Positions 1-9,802 of a DNA stretch of 64,000 nucleotides are shown here, one piece after another. Each line of letters starts with the position of its first letter. Position 1 is the first letter of the stretch. Made by a program: the position numbers and the translations under genes. The stretch comes from Lucinisca nassula (lineage: Eukaryota; Mollusca; Bivalvia; Lucinida; Lucinidae). Location of the stretch: positions 58,424,587-58,488,586 of the forward strand of contig OY757019.1 in NCBI GenBank assembly GCA_963580285.1, read 5' to 3'. The notes below the pieces were generated by a model. It did not search any database and had not been told where the DNA came from. It saw only the letters and a list, made by a program, of their open reading frames with translations.

Positions 1-56
1 CTATATAAAAGTGGGGTTCAAGGGGACTAAAATTATATAGGCATGTTTTCGTGATG
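1..56 (+). mobile_element. MITE family A, terminal fragment
   Basis: This is the end of a foldback MITE. It carries the family A signature of a GTGGGGTTCAAGGGG block followed by TATAGGC(A/G)TGTTTTCGTGATG. The rest of the copy lies outside the window. Confidence 0.75.
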
Positions 57-93
57 TACACCACGGAGGCTTCTATAAGCACCGAAATAGATC

Positions 94-241
94 AGCTCTT
101 GTGTGTGATCTGTGAGTAATAAATCACAGTTTGTCGGTCAGTTGTGATTAGACAAATCACTCGCCCATGCGCTCGTGATTTGTTCTACTTTACAACTGAC
201 CTCAAAACTGTGATTTATTACTAAAAATCACAGCTAGAGCT
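94..241. repeat. Foldback hairpin, about 148 bp
   Basis: Imperfect inverted repeat. The left arm has TAATAAATCACAGTTT and GTCAGTTGTGATT, and the right arm has their complements, AACTGTGATTTATTA and ACAACTGAC. It is bounded by AGCTCT and AGAGCT. No coding capacity; a small MITE is the likely origin. Confidence 0.65.
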
Positions 242-407
242 ATTTCTTAAATAAATATGTTAATACACCTGAATAACGTTGATATGCATGGTGACGATAT
301 CAGAATGCCTTGAATTCCTGGTTTTCAAATTTTAGGTTGTTTGAACGTTATCGCTACAAATGGGTATTTCAGAGTAGCGACCAGGCCTCAAACACGTCAA
401 CGAGAAC

Positions 408-409
408 AT

Positions 410-452
<43 letters not shown>

Positions 453-490
453 TAATAATAATAATAAACTAATAATAATAATTATAATAA
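408..490. repeat. (AAT)n microsatellite
   Basis: A run of AAT trinucleotides with a few interruptions. Any open frame across it, coding for poly-Asn and poly-Ile, is a repeat artefact. Confidence 0.9.
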
Positions 491-545
491 TAAAATACAC
501 GTTATATAGGAAAATAAAAAAAAAAACAAAAACGGGACTTTATAA

Positions 546-784
546 AAAGTCCGTGAAATGAAGCTCCCCTAAACCCACTTTATAAAGAGAAAACTGGGGT
601 TAACGGGGGTATACATCATTTTCTTATTTCTGTTTCAAAATATAGGTTATGGGTACCCGTTAGAAACGTCTCGATGAGGCGGTTCTAACGAACACCCACA
701 ACCAATGTTTGCAGTATAAATAAGAAAAATATCGAAAAGTATCCATTTTTGAGATGTTGAAAACCACGGGTGCGTTATCGTATT
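546..784 (+). mobile_element. MITE family B
   Basis: Foldback element starting AAGTCCGTGAAATGAAG and ending CACGGGTGCGTTATCG. Its middle holds the palindrome seen in both A and B families (GAACCGCCTC.GAGGCGGTTC type, here slightly diverged), flanked by CTTATTTCTG and its complement. A close second copy lies at 1690-1929. Confidence 0.75.
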
Positions 785-825
785 GAGAGCCATGACAGGT
801 AGGAAGAAATTTTCACCATGTTAAC

Positions 826-979
826 AAATAAAAATCAAAAAATGAGTTCCTTTAAGAGCAATGAAAACATTCATAAGAAAGAAGATGGGTCATACTACGT
901 AGTTTCGGCTAATAAAGCCTCATCAGTGACCCTGTAATGATCCGGCAAAGAAAGCCAGAGGAAACATACTGCAATTTTG
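826..979 (-). repeat. Monomer fragment of the 383 bp tandem family (family G)
   Basis: Reverse complement of part of the unit that forms the array at 51541-53482. It starts at the recurrent terminus AATAAAAATCAAAAA and ends near CAATTTTG. It sits between two stretches that are contiguous in the parallel copy at about 1975, so it behaves as an insertion of about 150 bp. Confidence 0.75.
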
Positions 980-1399
980 TCTGTGTCCCTCTTAACCCCA
1001 ATTAACATGTAGAAAACTGGGGATTACAGGGGTATGCTGGATTTTTTTTATTTCTGCTGTAAGACATAGGATGTTTCACGGGCCTCCGTGGCCTAGTGGA
1101 TAAGAGCGCTGACTCTTAGTCATTAGGTCTCTCACCGCCGTAGGTTCGAGCCTCGCTCGGGCCACGTGTGAGACGCCAAGTTCTGCAACGGAAGGTCAGG
1201 TGGTTTTACTCCGGGTACTCCGGTTTTCGCCCACCTCTGATTAACGATCGGCTCGATATGAGTGAAATAATCTTGAAAGGGCCGTAAAACCCAAACCAAA
1301 AAAAAAAAAAAAAAAAGACATAGGATGTCGGTACTCGTTATAACCGCCTCAACGAGGAGAGGGTTCTAACGGCGACCCATAACCTATCATATTAGTTTT
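980..1399 (+). mobile_element. MITE family B relative, split by a SINE
   Basis: The left part (980-1074) and the centre (1329-1398, with GTACTCGTTATAACCGCC and an inverted GGTTCTAACGG) belong to one foldback element. They are separated by the SINE at 1075-1315. The parallel copy at 1976-2506 shows the fuller structure. The right end here is lost at the SINE-like element from 1400. Confidence 0.65.
1075..1315 (+). mobile_element. tRNA-derived SINE, type 1
   Basis: The head resembles a tRNA, with box A like TGGCCTAGTGG and box B GGTTCGAGCC. A conserved body follows (GACGCCAAGTTCTGCAACGG), then a GGGCCGTAAAACCC tail and poly-A. It is flanked by a perfect 13 bp target duplication AGACATAGGATGT at 1062-1074 and 1316-1328. 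Other copies lie at 16293, 25522, 41556 (minus) and 61202. Confidence 0.9.
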
Positions 1400-1681
1400 T
1401 CTTTGATTTGAGGTTTAACGTCCCCGTCAACAATGTAAAGGTCATTTTGGAGACGTTGCTTCCAATTTTGTGGGACTTTTACCCGACATTTAGATGAGCC
1501 CTGTGGCCCAATGAAACCAATAGGGTTTATTAGCACGGAAGGTCCGCCTCGCACCGCGGTCCCTGGACAGGCTTAGATTCGCTAAGCGATTTACCAGTAC
1601 TAGTGTGCGGGCCGGATTCAGCTCTGGGTGGAAGCATCATGCAGCCAATATATTTCTTCAAGCCCCTATGGGCGGGGGCTT
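1400..1681 (-). mobile_element. SINE-like element, type 3
   Basis: On the minus strand it runs from GCCCCCGCCCATAGGGGC to a tail GACGTTAAACC...CAAATCAAA. About 280 bp and dispersed in both orientations. The final 50 bases resemble the tail of SINE type 2 (GACCTAAATAGTGTTGAC then CGTTAAAC). I see no clear tRNA head, so it is called SINE-like only. Confidence 0.7.
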
Positions 1682-1689
1682 AAACAAAA

Positions 1690-1929
1690 AAAGTCCGTGA
1701 AATGAAGTTCCCCTAAACCCACTTTATATAGAGAAAAATGGGGTTAACGGGGGTATACATCATTTTCTTATTTCTGCGTCAAGGTATAGGCTGTAGGTAC
1801 CCGTTAGAAACGCCTCGATGGGGCGATTCTAACGAAGACCCACTTCCTATGTTTGCAGTATAAATGAGAAAAATATCGAAAAGTATCCATGTTGGAGATG
1901 TTGAAAACCACGGGTGCGTTATCGTATTG
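1690..1929 (+). mobile_element. MITE family B
   Basis: Near-duplicate of the copy at 546-784, including the identical downstream flank TTGACAGGTAGGAAGAAATTT, so the flank was duplicated together with the element. Confidence 0.8.
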
Positions 1930-1975
1930 AGAGCCTTGACAGGTAGGAAGAAATTTTCATCATGTTAACAAGCCT

Positions 1976-2506
1976 GTGTTCCTCTTAACCTCAATTAACA
2001 TGTAGAAAACTGGGGATTACAGGGGTATGCTGGATATTTCTTATTTCTGCTGTAAGACATAGGATGTTGCATCACATGGACAAGTCCGTGAAATGAAGAC
2101 CCCCTAAACGCCACTTTATATTGAGAAAACTGGGGTTTACGGGGTCTTCATTATTTCTCTTATTTATGCTCCAAGACATAGGTTGTGGGTACTCGTTAGA
2201 ACCACCTCAATGAGGCGGTTCTAACGAGCACATACAACCTATGTTATGAGCATTTATAAGAAAAATATCAAGGATTTTTATCAGAAATGTAGCCATTTTG
2301 GAGATGTGAAAAATGCACTATGTTGCACGGGTGAGTTATCGCAATGGGTACTCGTTAGAACCGCCTCAACGAGGAGAGGGTTCTAACGGTGACCCATAAC
2401 CTATCATATTGGATGTAGATAAGATAACTATCAGAATGTTAATCATAAAATCATCAGTTTGCAGATATGATAGAATTCACTTTCAAACGGGTGTGTTATC
2501 GAAATG
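1976..2506 (+). mobile_element. MITE family B relative, split by a family B copy
   Basis: The left arm is 1976-2069; the central palindrome and right arm are 2347-2506, ending GGGTGTGTTATCG. It is interrupted by an intact-looking B copy at 2070-2346. The insertion point is within a few bases of where SINE type 1 entered the parallel copy at 1075. Confidence 0.7.
2070..2346 (+). mobile_element. MITE family B, near full length
   Basis: Starts CATCACATGGACAAGTCCGTG-like and ends CACGGGTGAGTTATCGCAATG, giving imperfect terminal inverted repeats. The central palindrome GAACCACCTCAATGAGGCGG is flanked by inverted GTGGGTACTCGTT arms. 277 bp, no coding capacity. Confidence 0.8.
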
Positions 2507-2532
2507 TGACGTGAAGGTCATCTGAATAATGA

Positions 2533-2808
2533 CATTACGCAAACACGCCTATACAAATACATTGCCACTTTTATCGCCGTAAAAATGAAAATTTAAAGAA
2601 GAAAAATTGCGATATTTTTCATATTTCTGCTCAAAATATAGATTTTGGGTACTCGTTAGAACCGCCTCGATGAGGCGGTTCTAACGAGTACTCGCAATCT
2701 ATATTTTAGAGCAAAAATAAGAAAAATAAGGTATACCCCCGGAAACCCCAGTTTTACTATATAAAAGTGGGGTTCAAGGGGTGAAAATTATATAGGCGTG
2801 TTTTCGTG
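2533..2808 (+). mobile_element. MITE family A, near full length
   Basis: Terminal inverted repeats are of the type CATTACGNAAACACGCCTAT and TATAGGCGTGTTTTCGT. The centre GAACCGCCTCGATGAGGCGG is a perfect palindrome that continues into inverted ACGAGTAC and ATAGATT arms, so nearly the whole element can fold back. Confidence 0.85.
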
Positions 2809-3136
2809 TAAATAAGAAGAAGAATTCACAACGCCACATGTGGAGTCGTTTAATAATAATAATAATGATAATAATAATAATAATCAGTGTAATGCTGCTA
2901 AAAAGAGTTGTATCATGGGAAAAGGGTACTTTCCACAAAGGCTACCACCAAATACTTAGGCTTAGGTTTCTGCTCTAAAACAAAGCTGTGAGTATTCTTT
3001 GAGCAGAAATAAGAAAAATATCACATTTTTTTTTCATCTTAAAATTTTCTTTATTCCGCTGTAAAATTTATACTGTATTTGCATAGGCTTGTTTTCGAAT
3101 TGGAAACTCGCTAAACGCTCGTTTCATGAGTACTCT
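2809..3136 (+). repeat. Flank of MITE A, first unit of a 604 bp tandem duplication
   Basis: Holds an (AAT)n run and the right half of a degenerate A copy (about 2955-3100). The same order of sequence recurs at 3396-3738, so 2533-3136 and 3137-3738 are two tandem units. Confidence 0.8.
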
Positions 3137-3395
3137 CATTACGCAAACACGCATATACAAATACATTGCCACCTTTATCGCCGAAAATATGAAAATTTTA
3201 TGATGAAAAATTGTGATATTTTTCTTATTTCTGTTCAAAATATAGATTGTGGGCACTGGTTAGAACCGCCACATCTATACACAATCTATATTTTAGAGCA
3301 GAAATAAGAAAAATAAGGTATACCCCCGGAAACCCCAGTTTTACAATATAAAAGTGGGGTTCAAGGGGGTAAAATTATATAGGCGTGTTTTCGTG
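3137..3395 (+). mobile_element. MITE family A, second tandem unit
   Basis: Paralogue of 2533-2808. The central palindrome has lost about 25 bp, reading GAACCGCCACATCTATACAC, so the hairpin is truncated. Confidence 0.8.
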
Positions 3396-3436
3396 TAAAT
3401 AAGAAGAAGAATTCACAACGCCACACGTGGAGTCGT

Positions 3437-3485
<49 letters not shown>

Positions 3486-3738
3486 TCAGCGTAATGCTGC
3501 TTAAAAGAGTTGGATCATGGGAAAGAGGTACTTTCCGCAAAGGCTACCACCAAATACTTAGGCTTAGGTTTCTGCTCTCAAACAAAGCTGTGAGTATTCT
3601 TTGAGTAGAAATAAGAAAAGTATCACATTTTTTTTTTCATCTAAAAATTGTCTTTATTCCGCGGTAAAATTTACACTGTATTTGTATAGGCTTGTTTTCG
3701 AATTGGAAACTCGCTAAAGGCTCGTTTCATGAGTACTT
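3396..3738 (+). repeat. Flank of MITE A, second unit of the tandem duplication
   Basis: Same sequence as 2809-3136 with a longer (AAT)n run at 3439-3482. The duplication ends just after CTCGTTTCATGAGTACT. Confidence 0.8.
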
Positions 3739-4454
3739 TGTTATGAGATCCTCAATTTCTTCGATCTCATACAGATTTATCTTACAAGTTGACATCTTCT
3801 TGGTGTCATTCAATCGTCTTATGATCGAAATTATTCAAATGTTATTAAAAGCTAATGCCTAAAGCGCAACATAAAAAAGCAATAAATCTGCATTTAGTAT
3901 ATACCACACACCGGCGAAAATGTCCAGTATTTTGTATTGGTAAAATTGGATTTTTTTAGTTTATTTTATCTATTTACCTATCAAATGAATGACCTGTTTC
4001 TTAGAGGTTAAAGTAAGTAATTAGTTATCCCATTTATGTTTTATTTCATGTCTTAATACCGTAAATAATCCGACAGAGCTGTCGGCCAATCTGTGACCAC
4101 GTAATGTATGTAGACCCTGATCAGACTGTTCCATAAACTCATTCCGACCAGTATCAGCATTTTTCTAGATCCGAACAGCATATTTTCGACACCTCAATGG
4201 GCAATAAAATTCATTTGCACAACTTTGGACGTATCACCGCTAAAAATGCGGTGTCCGAAATTTAAGGTAATTTCGGTACACAAGAAAATGTCGGTGTAAT
4301 TACGGGGAGAACACACAAAAATTAATGCCGCATTTTATTATTCTTCATTACACATCAAAATTAAAATGTCCTTGCGCACGAGAAAAGGGCACTTATGACA
4401 TAGACGATCAGCAAAGGCCAGCCAGACCCTTTGCTGAGCGAAGACATATAGGTA
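3739..4454. other. No recognised feature
   Basis: AT-rich sequence. I see no ORF, SINE body or inverted repeat that I can support. Confidence 0.5.
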
Positions 4455-4469
4455 ACACCTTGAAGTTGT

Positions 4470-4769
4470 TTTGATTGCGGAGTTCAACGGCCCAGTCAAC
4501 ACAATTTTAGGTCATTTTTGAGCCGGTCAGTAGACATATCCTCACTTTTCCTGGACAGGCTAATACGTAAGCGGTTAAGCAGTACAGTGCACATTCTTTC
4601 GCCATAAATGACAGCTGCCCTTCTTCAGTCTGTGGAAGGGAGAGAAAATGACCGCAGAAAAGATTTCGTTATCAGTCTCCAGAAAAGGATGTTGCCGACC
4701 CGACAGGTATCAAACCCGCGTCCTCCTGATCACCAGTCAGACGTGCATCCGACTGAGCTTCCGAGGCCG
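4470..4769 (-). mobile_element. tRNA-derived SINE, type 2
   Basis: On the minus strand the tRNA-like head has CTCAGTCGGATG-type box A and a GGTTTGATACC-type box B. The body GACCGGCTCAAAAATGACC and a tail GTTGACTGGGCCGTTGAAC follow. It is flanked by a perfect 15 bp target duplication ACACCTTGAAGTTGT at 4455-4469 and 4770-4784. Confidence 0.9.
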
Positions 4770-4783
4770 ACACCTTGAAGTTG

Positions 4784-4848
4784 TGGATGCGCGTTTGACT
4801 AGTGATCGGGAGGGATGCCTCGGGTTCGATAACGGCCAGGGTCCATAA
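4784..4848 (+). mobile_element. SINE type 2 head fragment
   Basis: A second, older, plus-strand head (GGATGCGCGTTTGACTAGTG then GGGTTCGATA) directly beside the minus-strand copy, which inserted at its edge. Confidence 0.6.
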
Positions 4849-4867
4849 CATTAACAAGTCCATATTA

Positions 4868-5036
4868 TGAACGCCCCCGTAAACTCCACTTTAAATTGAG
4901 AAAACTGAGGTTTAAGGGGTTCACATCATATTGCTTATTTCTGCTCCAATACATAGTTTGCCTCATTGGTGCGGTTTAACGAGTACCAAAAACCTGTTTT
5001 TTGGAATGAAAATAAGACAATATCCCAACTTTTCAG
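4868..5036 (+). mobile_element. MITE family B, degenerate
   Basis: Retains the arm CCCCGTAAACTCCACTTTA and ACGAGTACC, but the central palindrome is broken. Confidence 0.55.
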
Positions 5037-5041
5037 ATATA

Positions 5042-5229
5042 CAGTAAAATTCATATACCAAGGCCACCTTCGGGACTGTTAAAAACTTTAAGACCACTTT
5101 TGAACAGTCCCGAAGATGGCCTCTGCCCAGAGGACAATGTATGCAGAAAATACGAACAAAGAATACCTACAACCTGTTAAGAAAAAAACTTCCTAATTTT
5201 GAGGTGGTCTTAATAGAGCAATTTTACTG
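5042..5229. mobile_element. MITE family C (CAGT ends, TA target)
   Basis: Ends CAGTAAAATTC and GAATT-like TTTTACTG, with TA on each side (5040-5041, 5230-5231). This fits the Tc1/mariner/pogo superfamily. Internal AAGACCAC and its complement form arms, and a hairpin around GGGACTGTT...AACAGTCCC lies inside. Two more copies are at 10427 and 24273. Confidence 0.75.
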
Positions 5230-5274
5230 TATTACCGTTAGAGTGCACAACGTCACACAGTTGTGTAATCATTT

Positions 5275-5819
5275 TGTTTGTTTGTTTGAATCGAGGTTTA
5301 ACCACCCGTCAACACTGTAAAGGTCATTTTGGAGAGGTTTCTTCCAATGTCGTGGGACTTTCATAGTTCGAACAAATTGACCTGAGACTGGTGAACTCTA
5401 TTAACATAATTTCACACCGACTGAATGCATGTATTTATCTTCGCCGTCTCCCGAAAATGGCGATATTTTATTCAATACATAGAGGTCGGTAAATGGGCCG
5501 CAATTCACGGGATGCCGAAAATTCACGAGAAGTTTACGACAGCCGACGTATTAGGCGATAACATTGACTAACGTATTCCTTGCATAAAGGTCAGTCTCAG
5601 GTCAATTTGTTCGAACTATACCCGACAATGAGACGAAATGACATCTCAAGCCCTGTCGCCCAATGAAACCAATAAGGTTTATAAAGCATGGACTCGTACC
5701 GCTTTGCAGGCTTAGATCATGTAAGCGGTTATCCAGTGCTCGTATGCAGTAGGATTTCAGCTCTGCGTGGAAGCATCATGCAACACATCTATTTCTTCAA
5801 GCACTAATTGGTGGGGGCC
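5275..5819 (-). mobile_element. SINE-like type 3, split by a MITE
   Basis: Minus-strand copy in two parts, 5275-5363 and 5619-5819, joined by the same sequence that is contiguous elsewhere (GTGGGACTTT then ACCCGACA). The MITE at 5366-5616 separates them. Confidence 0.8.
5366..5616. mobile_element. MITE with perfect 25 bp inverted repeats, TA target
   Basis: 251 bp element. Both ends begin GTTCGAACAAATTGACCTGA and the 25 bp repeats are perfect complements (5366-5390 and 5592-5616). TA lies on both sides at 5364-5365 and 5617-5618. No ORF. It is nested in the type 3 element, which dates it as younger. A Tc1/mariner-type non-autonomous element is the most likely class. Confidence 0.9.
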
Positions 5820-5847
5820 GATATTGTGTTATCGTAATGCGACAACC

Positions 5848-6187
5848 GTCACAAAAACACGTCTCTATAATTCTTACCCCCCCACCCCCCCCCCCACCCT
5901 TGAACCCCACGTTTATATAGTAAAACTGGTGTTTACATGGGTAAACCTTATTTATTCTTATTTCTGCTCTAAAATATAAATTGTAGGTATTCATTAGAAC
6001 CGCATCGATGTGGCGGTTCTAACGAGTACCCACAATCTACATTTTGAGCAGAAATACCTTATTTTTCTTATTTCTGCTCTAAATCTCTATTTCTCGTTAC
6101 AGCAGAAATAATAAAAATATCCCAATTTTTCATCTTAAAATTTTCATTTTTTCGGCGATAAAGGTAACAATATTTTTGTGTAGGCGT

Positions 6188-6192
<5 letters not shown>
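5848..6192 (-). mobile_element. MITE family A, expanded copy
   Basis: Family A in reverse order, with a poly-C/A expansion near 5880 and a second partial foldback (6060-6130) duplicated inside. The end TAGGCGTGTT runs into a poly-T tract. Confidence 0.7.
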
Positions 6193-6220
<28 letters not shown>

Positions 6221-6310
6221 CGGGGAGACTGATAATAAAATCTTTTCTACGGTCATTGTCTCTCACTGATTCAAGAAGGGCACTTGTCAGTTTCTTACGA
6301 AAACATCAGC
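6189..6310 (+). mobile_element. Poly-T tract and SINE type 2 body fragment
   Basis: About 32 T residues are followed by the SINE type 2 middle (AATCTTTTCTACGGTCATT, then TCAAGAAGGGCA). The head and tail are missing. Confidence 0.6.
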
Positions 6311-6358
6311 AGACAAACAAACCAATCCTTGAGGGAGCCCAGTTTGTCTTCGGGGCTT

Positions 6359-8472
6359 TTTTAGCTCACCAGAGCCGAAGGCTCCGGGGGAGCTTATAGT
6401 ATAGGCATTGGGCCGTCGTCCGTCGACGTCGTCGTCGTCGTCGTCAACATTTTCAAACAACATCTCCTCTGAAACTACTTGGCCAATTTAAACCAAATAA
6501 CATTTGGAGCCTCTATGGGATGAGGTCACGAAAGTTTGTTCGGGAGGACTCGGTCACATGACCAATATGGCCGCCATGCCCATATATGGTAAAAACCTTT
6601 AAATATCTTCTTCTCAAGAACCGAATAGCCGATGATCTTGAAACTTGGTATGCAGCATCGGGGACTCGGGCCCTACCAAGTTTGTTCAATTGATGGCCTT
6701 TGGTTGACCTTGACCTGTTGTACGTCAAGGTCAAATTTGGTCACTTAGACATTTGTATGGAAAAAACGGCAAAACAGTGGATTTTTCTGATTGTATGTTA
6801 GCTAGTTGCATCAAAAATGGTATAAATTTGCAATCAGCTGAATAGAAGTTTCAGTTCCAAAGGTCAAGGTCATTTACCGACCTTTGTCCAGGACGGCTCA
6901 GATTGAGTATTTTTATCTTCTCCTTCACTTAAACTACTTGGCCAATTGAAACCAAATTACATGTGGAGCCTCTATGGAATGAGGGAACGAAAGTTTGTTC
7001 GTGAGGACTGGGTCACATGACCAATATGGCCGCCATGCCCATATATGGTAAAAATCTTTAAAAATCATCTTCTCAAGAACAGAACGGCCGATGATCTTGA
7101 AACTTGGTATGCAGCATCAGAGACTCTGATCATACCAATTTTGTTCAAATGATGACCTTTGGTTGACCTTGACCTGTTTTATGTCAAGGTCAAGTTTGGT
7201 CACTTAGATATTTGTATGTAAAAATGGCAAAACAGTGGATTTTTCTGATTGTATATTATTAGCTAGTGGCATCAGAAATGGTATTTACTGTCAGCTGAAT
7301 GGAAGTTTATCAGTTTCAAAGGTCACGGTCATTTTCCGTCCTTGGTCCTGGAAGGCTCAGATTCAGTATTTTTATTTTCTTCTTCACTTAAACGACTTGG
7401 CCAATTGAAACCAAATTACATGTGGAGCCTCTATGAAATGAGGGAACGAAAGTTTGTATGTGAGGACTGGGTCACATGACCAATATGGCCGCCATGCCCA
7501 TATATTGTAAAAACATTTAAAAATCTTCTTCTCAAGAACCGAACGGCCGATGATCTTGAAACTTGGTATGCAGCATTAGGGACTCTGGCCCTACCAAGTT
7601 TGTTCAAATGATGACCTTTGGTTGACCTTGACCTGTTTACGTCAAGGTCAAATTTGGTCTCTTAGATATTTGTATGGAAAAATGGCAAAACATGGGGATT
7701 TTTTTCTGATTGTATATTAGCTAGTGGCATCAGAAATGGTATTTACAATCAGCTGAATGGAAGTTTATCAGTTCCAAAGGTCAAGGTCATTTACTGACCT
7801 TTGTCCAGGATGACCTAGATTCAGTATTTTTATCTTCTTCTTCACTTAAACTACTTGGCCAATTGAAACCAAATTACATGTGGAGCCTCTATGGAATGAG
7901 GTAACAAAAGTTTGTTCGTGAGGACTAGGTCACATGACCAATATGGGCCGCAATGCCCATATATGGGAAAAAACTTTAAAAATCTTCTTCTCAAGAACCA
8001 AATGGCCGATGATCTTGAAAATTGGTATGCAGCATCAGAGACTCTGGCCCTACCAACTTTGTTCAAATGATTACCTTTGGTTGACCTTGACCTGTTTTAT
8101 GTCAAGATCAAATTTGGTCACTTAGACACATGTATGGAAAAATGGCAAAGTAGTGGATATTTCTGATTGCCTGGTAGGCTGTGACATCAAAAATGATATT
8201 TGCATTTAGCTGAATGGAAGTTTATCAATTCCAAAGGTCAAGGTCATTACTGACCTTTGTCTTGGATGGCTCAGATTCAGTATTTTTATCTTCTTCTCCA
8301 GTAAAAGAGCTGTGCTGATTAAAAACCAAATTACATGAAAAGCCTCTATGGGGGTGAGGCAATTTAACATTATTCGTGGTATTGTTGTCACATGACCAAG
8401 ATGGGCACATTGCCTGTATATGGTATAAACCACAAGACCTCTGGTGAGCGTAGTGGCCCATGGGCCTCTTGT
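6359..8472 (+). repeat. 459 bp tandem array (family E)
   Basis: Four and a half units with anchors GGCCAAT at about 6481, 6940, 7399 and 7857, giving a 459 bp period; a diverged fifth unit starts near 8316. Each unit has GGTCACATGACCAATATGGC, CCATATATGG and CTTGACCT blocks. The array opens with TTAGCTCACCAGAGCCGAAG and closes with GGCCCATGGGCCTCTTG. These termini recur in many molluscan genomes as I know them. It is non-coding; short open frames are shared only because the units are similar. Confidence 0.85.
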
Positions 8473-8558
8473 TTCATTTGTCCGTCTATATAAGTGTCCT
8501 CAGCCAATTATGCAGTTATCATAATAAACTTCGTAACCATTGTTATCCGAAAATGTAT

Positions 8559-8561
<3 letters not shown>

Positions 8562-8599
<38 letters not shown>

Positions 8600-8600
8600 G
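8562..8600. repeat. (GA)n microsatellite
   Basis: About 19 GA dinucleotides with one interruption. Confidence 0.85.
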
Positions 8601-8867
8601 CGTTGGCAGACCTCGATGTCGGTTTCCAGAATTAACGACTGTTGCTGCACTTAAGCAATTCTAGTGTGTGGAATGTGAACATGTACATGTATTATTTTGT
8701 ATCTTCTAATGTCGTAAATGTAACACACCCGTGTGAGATAAGCTTTATCTCTAAAGTGAAAATGACGGTGGTCCTGTTAGAGCTGCTTTCTTGCGAGAGT
8801 TTTAAAGAGTACATACAATCTTTTTAACAGGAAGAATAAATGACGGGCCGAATTTTTCTTTTTATTA

Positions 8868-9052
8868 ACCCTTATCTTGCTGTTCATGACAACCCCTATC
8901 TTTGCAAACAGTGTAGATCCACTCTGAAGAAGCCATCTGATCAGGCTATACACTGTTTGGCATTCAGTTTATGAATTTGTAGCAATAAATTAAATCAAGT
9001 AATTTGATTGGTTGATAGAGAGAATGAATATTCAGCAAGATATTTATTAAGA
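8868..9052 (+). repeat. Hairpin repeat family H
   Basis: Contains TTTGCAAACAGTGTAGATCC and a diverged complement CTATACACTGTTTGGCA, then a block ending GAATATTCAGCA. The same order occurs at 23605-23870. No coding potential. Confidence 0.65.
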
Positions 9053-9098
9053 GGCGTTTGCATGGGTATTAGTTATACGGACTTGTTGACGTGATTAC

Positions 9099-9377
9099 AT
9101 CAAGAAAACAAACATGTATAATTTTGACCCCCTTGCAACGGACTTTTATGTAGTAAAACTGTGGTTTACAGGGGTAAACTTTTTTTTCTTATTTCTGCTC
9201 TGTAGTATAGATTGTTGGTACTCGTAAGAACCGCCTCGATGAGGCGGCTCTAACGAGTACCCACAATCTATATTTTCAGCAGAAATAAGAAAAATATCAC
9301 ATTTTTTTTATCTCAAAAGTTTCGTTTTTTTCGGCGGTAAAGTTTGCAACGTATTAGTATAGGCGTGTTTTCCTGAT
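9099..9377 (-). mobile_element. MITE family A
   Basis: Full-length reverse-order copy with central GAACCGCCTCGATGAGGCGG and ends CATCAAGAAAACA and GGCGTGTTTTCCTGATG. A terminal scrap of family B (ACGGACTTGTTGACGTGAT) abuts it at 9078-9096. Confidence 0.8.
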
Positions 9378-9431
9378 GGTGTCACAAAGACACAAACTTC
9401 TATGGGGCGCCGTTTTACTATTTAATCCGTA

Positions 9432-9657
9432 TTTATAGATATCCATAATTATTAATGGATATCCATAATTCGAATTATGGATAATGATGGATATCCATTA
9501 TTATTCATGGATATCCATAATTATTTATGGATATCCATAATTCGAATAATGAATATCCATAATTCGAATTATGGATATCCTTAATTCGAATTATGGATAT
9601 CCGTTATTCGGCTGATTTATGGATATGCATAAATCATATTATGGATATCCATAATTC
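9432..9657. repeat. Left palindromic minisatellite arm
   Basis: Repeats of ATGGATATCCATAATTCGAA and variants. Each unit is itself a palindrome, so the arm can fold locally as well as with the right arm. Confidence 0.9.
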
Positions 9658-9802
9658 AACTCTGCAAATAAACCAAATTAATAATGACTGCTCCCCGACT
9701 ATCCGCGTCAGGTTTACGATTTGGGTGTGTACTAAAAGCCGGGATGGAGGTAATTAAGGGTAGACTTAGTGGTGGCCTATGGTGTAGGAGAGATATGTTT
9801 TG

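Noticed and set aside
310..561. Poly-Asn protein
   Set aside because: Translation of an (AAT)n microsatellite.
6513..8066. Repeated minus-strand ORFs ending in FLRRRYLKVF-like peptides
   Set aside because: Same frame of the 459 bp repeat in successive units; not conserved as protein.
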